Positions 1 to 8,067 of a stretch of DNA of 27,513 nucleotides are shown here, piece by piece. The stretch is from positions 1 to 27,513 of IMG/VR virus record IMGVR_UViG_3300020395_000081. The stretch is one strand, 5' to 3'. Positions within the stretch are counted from its first letter, which is position 1; every line of letters starts with the position of its first letter. Below the pieces are notes generated by a model. It was not told the origin of the DNA. It did no database searches and worked only from the letters and a program-made list of their open reading frames with translations. This DNA comes from a virus. Both the position numbers and the translations under genes were made by a program.

Positions 1-1
1 T

Positions 2-1507
2 GCTACAACAGGAGTATGTGGTGTATTAGATTTAATTTTATCTGCACCTTATTATATCGATCCTGATTTTTTTGAAGTAGATCCTGGTAATAGGTTAAGG
101 AAGCGTTGGGATGGGACTACCGTTCCTGTAGAATCTGTAGCAAGGAGTTGGTGGCAGAATGAAAATACTTCATCTAGATCGGCAAAGTATGTAAGTACAA
201 ATATATCTGGTGGAGCTGCTGTTATAGGAAGTAAGGAAGATTTTGGTACAATAGCTGTCTCAAATAATTATACAGAAGCAACACATAATGGTGATATTGA
301 TACTTTACATACAGGAGAATATAATGGTTCTGTAGCAACTCATGGTACTCCGTGTATGTCACAAGCATTTGGAAAAACTCACGGATGGGCTTATAATTCT
401 AATAAGTGGTTTATTAGTGTTATTTGGGCTAGTGGAGCAATAGGTACAAGCATATTATATGAAATATTAAAAGTTTTTCATGATTTAAAACCAAATAGAA
501 CATCTGATAATACAAAGAATCCAACAATAACAAGTAATAGTTGGGGTAGTACACGGTCTTTTTATAATAATTCTTATGCTTATTTTCGTACTGATGGTGA
601 TGGAACTGGTGAAGAAACAATTAGTGTGTCGGGTTCAAGTGTCAGTTCACCAGAATGGTTAAGATATTTTTCTTCTGGTAATAAACATGCTAGATGGTAT
701 CCACCTACAGATTCTACAATGGTTGAAGGTGCAACAATGCTTGATTCTGGAGTGATATGGTGTGGTTCTTCGGGAAATAATAATAATCAACAGGTTAAGG
801 GTGATCATCCAAATTATAATAATTATGTAAGTACTAATTCTTCTAGAACTTTAGCAGATGCAGAATCACAAGGACTTATGGTTAATCGTGTTGGAAATCC
901 TAATTGCATTGGATGTGTATCAAATTATAATAATACTGGAGTAGATATATATCGTACATTTAACGTTGGTGCTCTTGATGATGATACTGTTAATGATTCA
1001 GGTACTTATAGGGAACAGAAAGCAACCTATAGTAATATGGGAAATGCTGTAGATTTTTATACAATTGGTGATGGTTCTATTGGTGCGAAGGGAGGACCAG
1101 GAACTGGTTATAATAGAAATGATTCAAGTTATAGATTAGATTCAAATTATAATATCGTATTATCAGGTGGAACATTATCCCTTACATCACAAGATAAATT
1201 TTTTAGTGGAACAAGTTCTGCCTGTCCTGTTGGTGCAGGATTATTTGCTACCAAGATGCAGCACAATAGAGATTGGACTTGGAGTGATCTTAAAGATTGG
1301 TTAGAGGATGAGGTTACTAATCAACCTAGTGATGCACTTTTCTTTCAAGGAACTGAGGCTACAACATCAAGTGATTCTAATTGGAATTCTACTAGAAATC
1401 TACAAGGTGGTGATAGAAAGGTTCTTTGGGATGCTCGTAGTGTATCTATATACACTATCTCTGGACCTTTAGATATTACTGGTTCGTCATTAACCATTAC
1501 AACATAA
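2..1507 (+). CDS. Subtilisin-like serine protease (peptidase S8), 5'-truncated by window edge
   Basis: The frame is open from base 2 with no stop, so the gene begins left of the window and the ATG at 356 is internal. 501 residues are visible. Counting from base 2, the subtilase motifs occur in order: a probable catalytic Asp10 in GVLD followed by an IDPDFF segment, catalytic His114 in HGTPCMSQAFG, oxyanion Asn259 in SSGNNN, and catalytic Ser405 in GTSSACPVGAG. The Asp-His spacing of about 104 residues is longer than usual, so there is probably an insertion and the Asp is the least certain assignment. The C-terminus is polar and Ser/Thr-rich and shows no anchor. The next gene is a collagen-like fibre, and all following genes to 14.5 kb are fibre genes or their accessories. 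A tail-associated protease that matures fibres or degrades host surface protein is therefore an inference. The S8 family assignment is firm; the target is unknown. Confidence 0.88.
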   Translation, partial: ATTGVCGVLDLILSAPYYIDPDFFEVDPGNRLRKRWDGTTVPVESVARSWWQNENTSSRSAKYVSTNISGGAAVIGSKEDFGTIAVSNNYTEATHNGDIDTLHTGEYNGSVATHGTPCMSQAFGKTHGWAYNSNKWFISVIWASGAIGTSILYEILKVFHDLKPNRTSDNTKNPTITSNSWGSTRSFYNNSYAYFRTDGDGTGEETISVSGSSVSSPEWLRYFSSGNKHARWYPPTDSTMVEGATMLDSGVIWCGSSGNNNNQQVKGDHPNYNNYVSTNSSRTLADAESQGLMVNRVGNPNCIGCVSNYNNTGVDIYRTFNVGALDDDTVNDSGTYREQKATYSNMGNAVDFYTIGDGSIGAKGGPGTGYNRNDSSYRLDSNYNIVLSGGTLSLTSQDKFFSGTSSACPVGAGLFATKMQHNRDWTWSDLKDWLEDEVTNQPSDALFFQGTEATTSSDSNWNSTRNLQGGDRKVLWDARSVSIYTISGPLDITGSSLTITT

Positions 1508-1520
1508 ATAATTAATAAAA
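1504..1520 (+). promoter_or_regulatory. Putative late promoter (ATAAATA box)
   Basis: An ATAAATA box overlaps the stop of the protease gene and is followed by an A/T-rich segment ending AATAAAATA. It lies 21 nt upstream of the next ATG. It resembles the T4 late promoter TATAAATA, but the second half is less like the ACTAAAAATA seen at the other fibre genes. Confidence 0.45.
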
Positions 1521-1524
1521 TATC

Positions 1525-3267
1525 ATGGCAGAGAAGAGTTTTGGTGCAAAGAAAATAAAATTAGATGGTTCTGGAACTCCTACCATTCAAAGTCCTGGTA
1601 GTTTAAATTTAAATGCAGTTACTGTTGGTATTAGTACTGACCTTACAGTTGGTGGCAGTTTAAACGTTACTGGAATAACTACAACAACAGGACTAAAAGT
1701 AACTGGTTTCTCTACATTTGTTGGTGGCATACAATTAGATAGTACACTTAAAGCAAATAGTCAGGTAGGTGCTGCAGGTTCTGTTCTTTCTTCTACTGGT
1801 TCAGGATTAAATTGGGTATCACCATTAACAGGACCACAAGGTGCTCCTGGTGCACAAGGTGCTGCTGGTGCTCAAGGTGCTCAAGGTGCACAAGGTGCTG
1901 CTGGTGCTCAAGGATATCAAGGAGTTCAAGGTGCTGTTGGAGCTCAGGGTGCAGTAGGAGCACAAGGTGCTCAAGGTAGACAGGGTGCAGTAGGTGCTCA
2001 AGGTGCTACTGGTGCTCAAGGTGTTCAAGGTGCTCAAGGTGAACAGGGTGCTCAAGGTAAACAAGGTGCTGCTGCAGCTGCTGGTGCTCAAGGTGCTCAA
2101 GGTAGACAGGGTGCTCAAGGTGAACAGGGTGCTACTGGTGCTGGTGGAGGAGCTGGTGCTCAAGGTGCTCAAGGTAGACAAGGAGCTCAAGGTGAACAAG
2201 GTGCTGCAGCTGCTGCTGGTGCTCAAGGTGCTCAAGGTAGACAAGGAGCTCAAGGTGAACAAGGTTCTGGTGGTTCTGGTGGTGCTCAAGGTGCTCAAGG
2301 TAGACAAGGAGCTCAAGGTGAACAGGGTGCAGACGGTGGTGGTGGTTCTCCAGGTGCACAAGGAGCTCAAGGTGAACAAGGTGCTCCAGGATCTGATGCA
2401 GGAAATGCTGGTACAGTAACAGTTAGAACTGATAGTGGTGATGCATATCACAATTTAGTATTTGTTGATAGTTCTACTGATAATCAGCAACAAACCCTTA
2501 AAATGGATGATGAGACTAGTAGATTGCAATGGAATCCTAATGATGAAACACTTATAGCATGGAATGCTGCTACTCGATACCATTCAGATTGGAGTGGTAA
2601 TGCTGGTACTGCTGGACAGGTTCTTACATCTCAAGGCAGTAATCAGTGGTCATGGAGTAATGTTGGTGATTTAGCTGGTGGTATTCCAGCAGGTGTTATC
2701 GTCTTATGGTCTGGTTCAGCAGCATCTATTCCTACTGGATGGACTTTATGTGATGGTAATAATTCCACACCAAATTTAGTTTCTAAGTTTGTTGTTGGTG
2801 CAAAATCAGCTACTGGAGATACTACATATCCAGGTGTTAGTGTTGGTGCACAAGGTGGTACTGCTACTGGACAGACATTTCCTCATACTCACTCTGATGG
2901 TAACTATGGAACTAATAATCCTGGTAATCACACTCATAGTGATGGTAATTATAATACAAATGAAACAGGTAGTCACCAACATGGTTTTAAAGCAACATGG
3001 AGAGCTGGTGATGAAGTTGGTTGGAATACTTCCAATAAAACTTTTGTTGGAGACAATGCAGGTACTTCTGAATGGGCGATTTATAATAACCATTCAAGAA
3101 TTCAATCTGCTGGTAATCACACACATAATGTAACTGGTAATTCTGGTTCTAACGGTGGTCACACACATAATGTAACTGGTAATTCTGGTAGTCCTAATGA
3201 TTCAGTCTCTGCACTGAATCAAAACTTGCCACCTTACTATGCTTTATGCTATATTATGAAGACTTAA
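1525..3267 (+). CDS. Collagen-like tail fibre with C-terminal tail-collar domain
   Basis: A 580-aa structural protein. Residues 1-100 are beta-rich fibre sequence (GIST, TVGGSLNVTG, TGFSTF). About residues 103-290 are Gly-X-Y collagen-like repeats dominated by GAQ, with EQG and RQG triplets and glycine-rich breaks ([28 protein letters not shown]). From about residue 386 there is a phage tail-collar domain (PAGVIVLWSGSAASIPTGW, then LCDGNN). A histidine-rich region with repeated HTHSDG and HTHNVTG follows. The C-terminus PPYYALCYIMK is typical of collar/short-tail-fibre proteins of the T4 gp12 type. The His repeats suggest metal-coordinated trimer packing as in T4 gp12, but this is inference. 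X-Pro-Gly sites occur at [12 protein letters not shown] and GAPGSD, where a prolyl hydroxylase could act. Two such oxygenase genes follow directly. Confidence 0.9.
   Translation: MAEKSFGAKKIKLDGSGTPTIQSPGSLNLNAVTVGISTDLTVGGSLNVTGITTTTGLKVTGFSTFVGGIQLDSTLKANSQVGAAGSVLSSTGSGLNWVSPLTGPQGAPGAQGAAGAQGAQGAQGAAGAQGYQGVQGAVGAQGAVGAQGAQGRQGAVGAQGATGAQGVQGAQGEQGAQGKQGAAAAAGAQGAQGRQGAQGEQGATGAGGGAGAQGAQGRQGAQGEQGAAAAAGAQGAQGRQGAQGEQGSGGSGGAQGAQGRQGAQGEQGADGGGGSPGAQGAQGEQGAPGSDAGNAGTVTVRTDSGDAYHNLVFVDSSTDNQQQTLKMDDETSRLQWNPNDETLIAWNAATRYHSDWSGNAGTAGQVLTSQGSNQWSWSNVGDLAGGIPAGVIVLWSGSAASIPTGWTLCDGNNSTPNLVSKFVVGAKSATGDTTYPGVSVGAQGGTATGQTFPHTHSDGNYGTNNPGNHTHSDGNYNTNETGSHQHGFKATWRAGDEVGWNTSNKTFVGDNAGTSEWAIYNNHSRIQSAGNHTHNVTGNSGSNGGHTHNVTGNSGSPNDSVSALNQNLPPYYALCYIMKT
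1831..2400 (+). repeat. Collagen-like coding repeat (9-bp unit GGTGCTCAA)
   Basis: In-frame tandem array of roughly 9-bp units, mainly GGTGCTCAA (Gly-Ala-Gln), with variants GGTGAACAA, GGTAGACAG and GGTGCTGCT. Higher-order units recur, such as [16 protein letters not shown] four to five times. Synonymous codons are strikingly uniform, as expected for expansion by slippage or unequal recombination. The opposite strand is also open, but only as a low-complexity shadow. Confidence 0.9.
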
Positions 3268-3276
3268 ATTAATTAT

Positions 3277-3843
3277 ATGAATTTTGATGATTTAATTTAT
3301 GTAATGCAAAATCAATTGGATAAAGATTTTTGTGAACATGTTATTGAAAAATTTAATAAAGATGAGGGTAAAGTTGAAGGAGTTATTGGTAGAGGTGTAG
3401 ATACATCTATGAAACAATCGATGGATCTTTATATTACTGAAAGAGAAGGATGGGAAGAAGAAGACGATATATTTTACAAATCATTAAGTAAAAATTTAGA
3501 ATCTTATATGGACTGGCTTTCAGCACCATATGATCATTTTGCTGGTAATTATCCTAGTGAAGATACTGGGTATCAGTTACAGCATACAAAACCTGGAGGA
3601 TTTTATAAGTATCATCATGATCAAATGGGAACTAGAAGACTTACTTTTATTTGGTATTTGAATGATATTATTGAAGGAGGAGATACTGAATTTTCTAGTG
3701 GATTGAAGATTCAACCAGAAACAGGAAAGATTATAATATTTCCAGCATTATGGCCTTGGGTTCATAGAGGAAATCCACCTAAATCTGAAAATAAGTATAT
3801 ATGTACGGGATGGATAAGATCTACAGATGATAAAAATTTATGA
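3277..3843 (+). CDS. 2-oxoglutarate/Fe(II) oxygenase, prolyl-4-hydroxylase-like (copy A of tandem pair)
   Basis: 188 aa, the usual size for small phage or bacterial P4H-type dioxygenases. The double-stranded beta-helix core is visible: HxD at His113-His114-Asp115 in YKYHHDQ, the strand RLTFIWYLND, the GGDTEF turn, distal His163 in WVHRGNPP, and Lys173 in NKYICTGW as the likely 2-oxoglutarate carboxylate ligand. All three iron ligands are present, so the enzyme should be active. The family couples oxidative decarboxylation of 2-oxoglutarate to hydroxylation of a protein side chain or small substrate. The start lies 9 nt after the collagen fibre gene with no Shine-Dalgarno, and the stop overlaps the next gene by ATGA, so the two oxygenases are translationally coupled. 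A fibre-modification role is suggested only by position. Confidence 0.88.
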   Translation: MNFDDLIYVMQNQLDKDFCEHVIEKFNKDEGKVEGVIGRGVDTSMKQSMDLYITEREGWEEEDDIFYKSLSKNLESYMDWLSAPYDHFAGNYPSEDTGYQLQHTKPGGFYKYHHDQMGTRRLTFIWYLNDIIEGGDTEFSSGLKIQPETGKIIIFPALWPWVHRGNPPKSENKYICTGWIRSTDDKNL

Positions 3844-4430
3844 ATTTTGAAACTGTTAAGAAAATTGAGAAATTTTCTGACTTTGTATATTCTATAGATG
3901 ATGTTCTTACAGAGTCCTTTTGCAAACAAGTTATCGATAAGTTTGAAAATGATGAAAGTCAAGTTGATGGTATATTTCGTGTCAATGGACAAGATAAATT
4001 AATTCCAGAACTAAAAAAATGTAAGGAAATTTATATCACAGAAAAAAGTGATTGGAAAGATGAGGATGATATTCTTTATAATTCTTTATCTAAAAATTTA
4101 GAATCTTATTATGCTTATTGTAAACAATATTTTTCTGGATTATTTAATTATAATACAAATGATAGTGGATATAATATAAAAAAATATAATGCTGATGATG
4201 ATTATTATCATTGGCATCATGATTCAGCAGAGAAAAGACAGATACTTTGTATATGGTATCTAAATGATAATTTTGAAGATGGTGAGACTGAATTGATAGA
4301 TGGAACAAAGATACAACCTAAAACTGGGAGGTTAGTTTTTATACCTGCAACATGGAATTATATTCATCGTGGAATACAACCGAAGAATGGAGATAAATAT
4401 ATTGTTACTACTTGGATTCAATCTAAATAA
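3840..4430 (+). CDS. 2-oxoglutarate/Fe(II) oxygenase, prolyl-4-hydroxylase-like (copy B of tandem pair)
   Basis: 196 aa, a diverged paralogue of the preceding gene. It shares the N-terminal MNF..., the central block (DDI-Y-SLSKNLESY) and the core. The iron ligands are His126-His127-Asp128 in HWHHDS and distal His176 in YIHRGIQP; Lys186 in DKYIVTTW is the likely 2-oxoglutarate ligand. The strand LCIWYLNDNFEDGETEL matches copy A. The ATG overlaps the upstream TGA (ATGA), giving translational coupling. The extent of divergence between such close neighbours suggests an old duplication with different substrates rather than redundancy. Its stop codon is embedded in the putative late promoter of the next fibre gene. 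Confidence 0.88.
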   Translation: MNFETVKKIEKFSDFVYSIDDVLTESFCKQVIDKFENDESQVDGIFRVNGQDKLIPELKKCKEIYITEKSDWKDEDDILYNSLSKNLESYYAYCKQYFSGLFNYNTNDSGYNIKKYNADDDYYHWHHDSAEKRQILCIWYLNDNFEDGETELIDGTKIQPKTGRLVFIPATWNYIHRGIQPKNGDKYIVTTWIQSK

Positions 4431-4439
4431 CTAAAAATA
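4423..4439 (+). promoter_or_regulatory. Putative late promoter CTAAATA-ACTAAAAATA
   Basis: The 17-nt sequence CTAAATAACTAAAAATA contains the stop codon of the upstream oxygenase. It begins 26 nt before the GTG start of the next fibre gene. The same sequence and spacing recur before the fibre genes at 8513 and 11829, and nearly so at 20544. The first half resembles the T4 late -10 box TATAAATA, recognised in T4 by the gp55 sigma factor. Confidence 0.65.
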
Positions 4440-4448
4440 TTTTTATAA

Positions 4449-6845
4449 GTGGCAGCTCTTAATTTTCCTAACAATCCAGCACTGAATGACATATACCATG
4501 CCAATGGATCTTCATGGAGATGGGATGGTAGTAGATGGAGAAGAATTCCAGATCCTGGTGCTCAAGGTGTTTCTGGTCCTCAAGGTGCTCAAGGTGCTCA
4601 AGGACATCAAGGACATCAGGGTGTAATAGGAGTACAAGGAAATCAAGGATATCAAGGAGTTCAAGGTGCCAATGGAAATATAGGTGCTCAAGGTGCTGCT
4701 GGTGCTCAAGGTGCTCAAGGTGCACAAGGTATTCAAGGTGCACAGGGAAGACAGGGTGCACAGGGTGAAGTAGGTGCTCAAGGTGCTGCTGGTGCTCAAG
4801 GTGCTCAAGGTGCTACTGGTGCTCAAGGTGTTCAAGGAGCTCAAGGTGAACAGGGTGCTCAAGGACATCAGGGACATCAAGGTGTTCAAGGTGCTCAAGG
4901 AAGACAGGGTGCTCAAGGTGAACAAGGTGCTACTGGTGCACAAGGAGTTCAGGGAGCTCAAGGTAGACAGGGTGCAGAAGGAAACTTTGGTGGAGTAACT
5001 TTTGATTATACATTTAAAAGTGCTACATCAGATTCTGATCCTGGTAATGGTTGTTTAAGAATTAGTGAAAGTACATTTAGTGGTGCATTGACACTTTATA
5101 TTGACGATGCTGATGATAATGGTACTAATATAGAAACATATTTGAGAACTATTGATGACTCTACATCTACATTAAAGGGGCATTATAGAATATCTAATAA
5201 GTCTAATTCAGATGATTTTGCAATATTTTCTATCACTGGTTCAAGTACAGAAGCAACTGGATATCATAAAATACCTTCTAGTCATATAAGTGGTGTTACA
5301 TCTTTTAGTGATAATGAAGACATAATCATAACTTTTGCTAGAACTGGTGATAAAGGAGATTCTGGTATTGCTGGTGCTCAAGGTGCTCAAGGTGAACAGG
5401 GTGCTCAAGGTGAACAAGGTGCTACTGGTGCTCAAGGTGTTCAAGGTGCAGTAGGTGCACAAGGTGCTACTGGTGCTGCTGGTGCTCAAGGTGCTCAAGG
5501 TGAACAGGGTGCTACTGGTGCTGGTGGAGGAGCTGGTGCTCAAGGTGCTCAAGGTGAACAAGGTGCTACTGGTGCTGCTGGTGCACAGGGTGCTGTTGGT
5601 GCTCAAGGTGCTACTGGTGCTCAAGGTGTTCAAGGTGCTCAAGGTGAACAGGGTGCTCAAGGTGAACAAGGTGCAGCAGGAAGTCAAGGTTCAACTGGTT
5701 TAACAGATGGTCCTTATGGTGCTCTTGCAACTTATACTCATGATGACCAATCAACTATAAGTTGGGATTCTACACATCAGGCAATGAAATTGTTACCTGA
5801 TGGTGATAATAGTATTGGAGCAGCATTTCCTGCTTGGCGTGTTAATTTAGCATCTGGAGAAACTCATCAGGTATCAGTTAAATATAAGGCATCTACAGGA
5901 AGTGGTAGTGGATTTTATGCAAGAATTTATGAATATGATAATGATTTACCTGATGGTAAATTAGCAATATCAAATGAGGCAACAAACTCTCTAGTTCAAG
6001 AAGATTCAAGAAAAAGGCATACTTGGAGAGAAAATCAAGCAATAACTACTACTTGGGACACTACAGAAATTACATATACTCCTCATGCTAGTGCTAAATG
6101 GGCATCCATAGTTGTCCTTAATTGGAGTGGAATGGGTTCTAATGCACTTTATATTAGAGATCCAATTCATCAATTAATCGGTTCTTCTGGTGGAGTAGGT
6201 GCTCAAGGTGCTCAAGGTGAACAGGGTGCTCCAGGTGCTCAGGGTTCTGGTGGTTCTGGTGGTGCTCAAGGTGCTACTGGTGCTCAAGGTGCTCAAGGTG
6301 AACAGGGTGCCCCTGGTTCTGGTGGAGGAGATGGTGCTCAAGGTGCTACTGGTGCTCAAGGTGTTCAAGGTGCTCCTGGTGCACAAGGTGCTGCTGGTGC
6401 TCAAGGTAATCAAGGAAGACAGGGTTCTCAAGGTAGACAAGGTTCTCAAGGTAGACAAGGTGCTCAAGGTAGACAAGGTGCTCAAGGTAGACAAGGTGCA
6501 ACTGGTCCTAGTCATTTAGTAGCACATGGTTATTGGAATAGTAGTTTAGGAAATAATTATAATATTTCAAGTACTAGTGGTAGTTTTGCTAATGACGACC
6601 AAAATGATGCTTATGATGGTGGGGTTCGATTTAATTTGAGTAGTGGAACCGATGAAGCTCCTTACGCTGTTGTTGCAAGTGGAAGACACGCTGGAGATGG
6701 TGGCATTACTAACCTTTCATTACATGCCAGAGAGATACAAACTAGTGGTTTTAGACTTGGTGGTTATAGATATATGGATGGTGGTGATAATTCTAATTAT
6801 TGGACTTACCCAAGTCAAGTTTCCTTTATAGCAATGGATGATTAA
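4449..6845 (+). CDS. Large collagen-like tail fibre protein (GTG start)
   Basis: 798 aa. GTG is chosen as the start because it aligns the N-terminal module of about 32 residues (NFPN.P..ND, then [13 protein letters not shown]) with those of the fibres at 8513 and 11829. Three collagen-like blocks (about residues 37-178, 308-418 and 583-687) alternate with globular segments at about 179-307 and 419-582. The first insert contains a K.GHYRISN segment; the second resembles a carbohydrate-binding-like beta sandwich ([16 protein letters not shown]...), which is only an impression. The C-terminal domain of about 110 residues ends [10 protein letters not shown] and probably forms the tip. Several collagen breaks ([18 protein letters not shown]) are shared with the fibre at 1525. 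X-Pro-Gly occurs three times as GAPG, at block edges. No collar or S74 domain is seen. Confidence 0.88.
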   Translation: MAALNFPNNPALNDIYHANGSSWRWDGSRWRRIPDPGAQGVSGPQGAQGAQGHQGHQGVIGVQGNQGYQGVQGANGNIGAQGAAGAQGAQGAQGIQGAQGRQGAQGEVGAQGAAGAQGAQGATGAQGVQGAQGEQGAQGHQGHQGVQGAQGRQGAQGEQGATGAQGVQGAQGRQGAEGNFGGVTFDYTFKSATSDSDPGNGCLRISESTFSGALTLYIDDADDNGTNIETYLRTIDDSTSTLKGHYRISNKSNSDDFAIFSITGSSTEATGYHKIPSSHISGVTSFSDNEDIIITFARTGDKGDSGIAGAQGAQGEQGAQGEQGATGAQGVQGAVGAQGATGAAGAQGAQGEQGATGAGGGAGAQGAQGEQGATGAAGAQGAVGAQGATGAQGVQGAQGEQGAQGEQGAAGSQGSTGLTDGPYGALATYTHDDQSTISWDSTHQAMKLLPDGDNSIGAAFPAWRVNLASGETHQVSVKYKASTGSGSGFYARIYEYDNDLPDGKLAISNEATNSLVQEDSRKRHTWRENQAITTTWDTTEITYTPHASAKWASIVVLNWSGMGSNALYIRDPIHQLIGSSGGVGAQGAQGEQGAPGAQGSGGSGGAQGATGAQGAQGEQGAPGSGGGDGAQGATGAQGVQGAPGAQGAAGAQGNQGRQGSQGRQGSQGRQGAQGRQGAQGRQGATGPSHLVAHGYWNSSLGNNYNISSTSGSFANDDQNDAYDGGVRFNLSSGTDEAPYAVVASGRHAGDGGITNLSLHAREIQTSGFRLGGYRYMDGGDNSNYWTYPSQVSFIAMDD
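4557..4983 (+). repeat. Collagen-like coding repeat, block 1
   Basis: Tandem 9-bp units GGTGCTCAA with variants GGACATCAA/G (Gly-His-Gln), GGTGTTCAA and GGAAGACAG, keeping Gly-X-Y in frame. HQGHQGV and [11 protein letters not shown] units recur within the block. Confidence 0.88.
5371..5690 (+). repeat. Collagen-like coding repeat, block 2
   Basis: Same 9-bp unit family. It includes a glycine-rich break (GAGGGAGAQ, near 5518-5541) encoded almost identically in the fibre gene at 1525 (near 2138-2161). Confidence 0.88.
6196..6510 (+). repeat. Collagen-like coding repeat, block 3
   Basis: Same unit family. It ends in a nearly perfect run of five to six GGTAGACAAGGT(G/T)CTCAA units ([12 protein letters not shown]), the most homogeneous array in the window and therefore probably the youngest expansion. 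Confidence 0.88.
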
Positions 6846-6847
6846 TC

Positions 6848-7435
6848 ATGACAAACATTCCATCACAAGTAGTTATTTTTGAGAATCCTAATCATGGTAC
6901 AATAGGTACTAGTGTAGGGATAGGAACTACTGTTCAACATTGTCCCTTACCAAAAATTCTTTGGACAAGTCCTAATTGTGGATTAACTACAGTACAGATT
7001 GCTGCAAAGGATATTCCTTCAGGTTGTAAATATGAAATTATTAATGAAAGTGCTATACAGGATTATTTTGAAGTTGGAATTGGATCTACAGCTCTTTTAT
7101 TTCAAAGAGCAATCACTAATTATGATTTCGATACAAAACAGTCTACCTATGATTTAACTATGGCAAAAAAGGTTGCTCATAGGAAGAGACGTAATAGAAG
7201 GTATTGTGAATTTGCTCCTCATGATGCTGTGGTATCAACAGCAATACCAGGTACATCAGATGCAGCAGAAGCATCCCGTGCTTTATTAAGAACAAAATAT
7301 ACTACAATGCAGACAGAAATAGATGCAGCATCTACAATTGATGAATTATATGCTATAATGGAAAAATATCCAAGGCAGATTATACCCCCAGAAGCAAAAA
7401 ACTCTGGTTTTGAAAGATGGTCGCCAGAGGCATAA
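6848..7435 (+). CDS. Protein of unknown function in fibre cluster (195 aa)
   Basis: I do not recognise a family. The ATG lies 2 nt after the fibre stop (TAATCATG), so translation is probably coupled. The N-terminal half is beta-like with fibre-type turns (GTIGTSVGIGTT, GIGSTALLF). A strongly basic stretch lies in the middle (KKVAHRKRRNRRY, about residues 114-126). The C-terminal third looks helical (LRTKYTTMQTEIDAASTIDELYAIMEKYP), followed by a Pro-rich tail. No signal peptide or membrane segment is visible. Position directly after a fibre gene is where T4-like phages often place fibre-assembly chaperones, and a helical C-terminus would fit, but this is speculation. Confidence 0.7.
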   Translation: MTNIPSQVVIFENPNHGTIGTSVGIGTTVQHCPLPKILWTSPNCGLTTVQIAAKDIPSGCKYEIINESAIQDYFEVGIGSTALLFQRAITNYDFDTKQSTYDLTMAKKVAHRKRRNRRYCEFAPHDAVVSTAIPGTSDAAEASRALLRTKYTTMQTEIDAASTIDELYAIMEKYPRQIIPPEAKNSGFERWSPEA

Positions 7436-7458
7436 TATAGTTTATTATTTTTTAAATT

Positions 7459-8067
7459 ATGAATGTTGAAAAAATTGAAATAGATGATGAAAGAGAAATT
7501 GTTATTATAGATGATTCTGTTAATATTGGTACGATTAATAATTTATATTATGATTGTTGTCAACTACCTTATAGAATAGAGAATTCTAGTGTTGCTGATA
7601 TTCAACGTATATGTGATCGTAGATTAAAATGTGTTTTACCTGATGAGAATCCAATGACATCTATGTTATTGGAAGAAAACTCTGAATCTCTTAAGGCTAT
7701 AAAAAAATATATTTCTAATGATGAATATGCATATGTTAGAGGATATGTAAATTTGGGATTACATTCAGATGTTTCGCAAGTTCATACTGATGATAGATGT
7801 AAAAATAAAACTTTATTATATTATGCAAATAAAAATTGGGAGATGAATTGGGGTGGAGAAACTGTTTTTTATAATGATAAAGGAACAGATTATGTTGAAG
7901 CTATTCCATATGTTCCTGGAAGAATAGTAATTTTTGATGGAAGAATACCTCATAGAGCAAACCCTATGAATATGAGATTATCACCTACATATAGATTTAC
8001 TGTTGCTTTGAAATTTCATGAAAAAAATGAACCAAAATTGATAAAGTATGATGAAAAGATTATCTAA
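7459..8067 (+). CDS. 2-oxoglutarate/Fe(II) oxygenase (third copy, Arg-type 2OG ligand)
   Basis: 202 aa. The core is recognisable: HxD at His109-Thr110-Asp111 in QVHTDD, the GGETVFY turn after NWEMNW, YVPGRIVIFDGRIPHRANP with distal His165, and Arg179 in YRFTVALKF as the probable 2-oxoglutarate ligand. The Arg in place of Lys, and a different N-terminal half (about residues 1-95), place it in a different subgroup from the tandem pair at 3277/3840. Its substrate is unknown. The 3' end overlaps the next gene by 20 nt in another frame, implying coupled expression. An ATG after AT-rich DNA without a clear Shine-Dalgarno is used. Confidence 0.87.
   Translation: MNVEKIEIDDEREIVIIDDSVNIGTINNLYYDCCQLPYRIENSSVADIQRICDRRLKCVLPDENPMTSMLLEENSESLKAIKKYISNDEYAYVRGYVNLGLHSDVSQVHTDDRCKNKTLLYYANKNWEMNWGGETVFYNDKGTDYVEAIPYVPGRIVIFDGRIPHRANPMNMRLSPTYRFTVALKFHEKNEPKLIKYDEKII

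Noticed and set aside
356-1507. Protease start at ATG 356
   Set aside because: The frame is open to the window edge, and the catalytic HGTP motif plus the candidate Asp lie upstream of that ATG.
1831-2400. CRISPR-like direct repeats
   Set aside because: Repeats are 9-bp, in frame and without unique spacers. They encode Gly-X-Y.
1994-2419. Plus-strand Leu/Val/Lys-rich ORF in an alternate frame of the collagen repeat
   Set aside because: The low-complexity translation (VLKVLKVDK-like) is the out-of-frame reading of the same 9-bp unit. No start signal or family is visible.
1825-2451. Long minus-strand ORF rich in Ser/Thr/Leu opposite the collagen repeat
   Set aside because: It is a repeat shadow. 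The 9-bp unit lacks stops on both strands, and similar antisense ORFs appear opposite every collagen block (for example 4512-4961, 5241-5687, 6174-6515).
3277-4430. AlkB-type DNA/RNA demethylase
   Set aside because: The 2OG ligand is Lys and the YLND/HRGNPP pattern matches prolyl-hydroxylase-like enzymes, not the RxxxxxR ending of AlkB.
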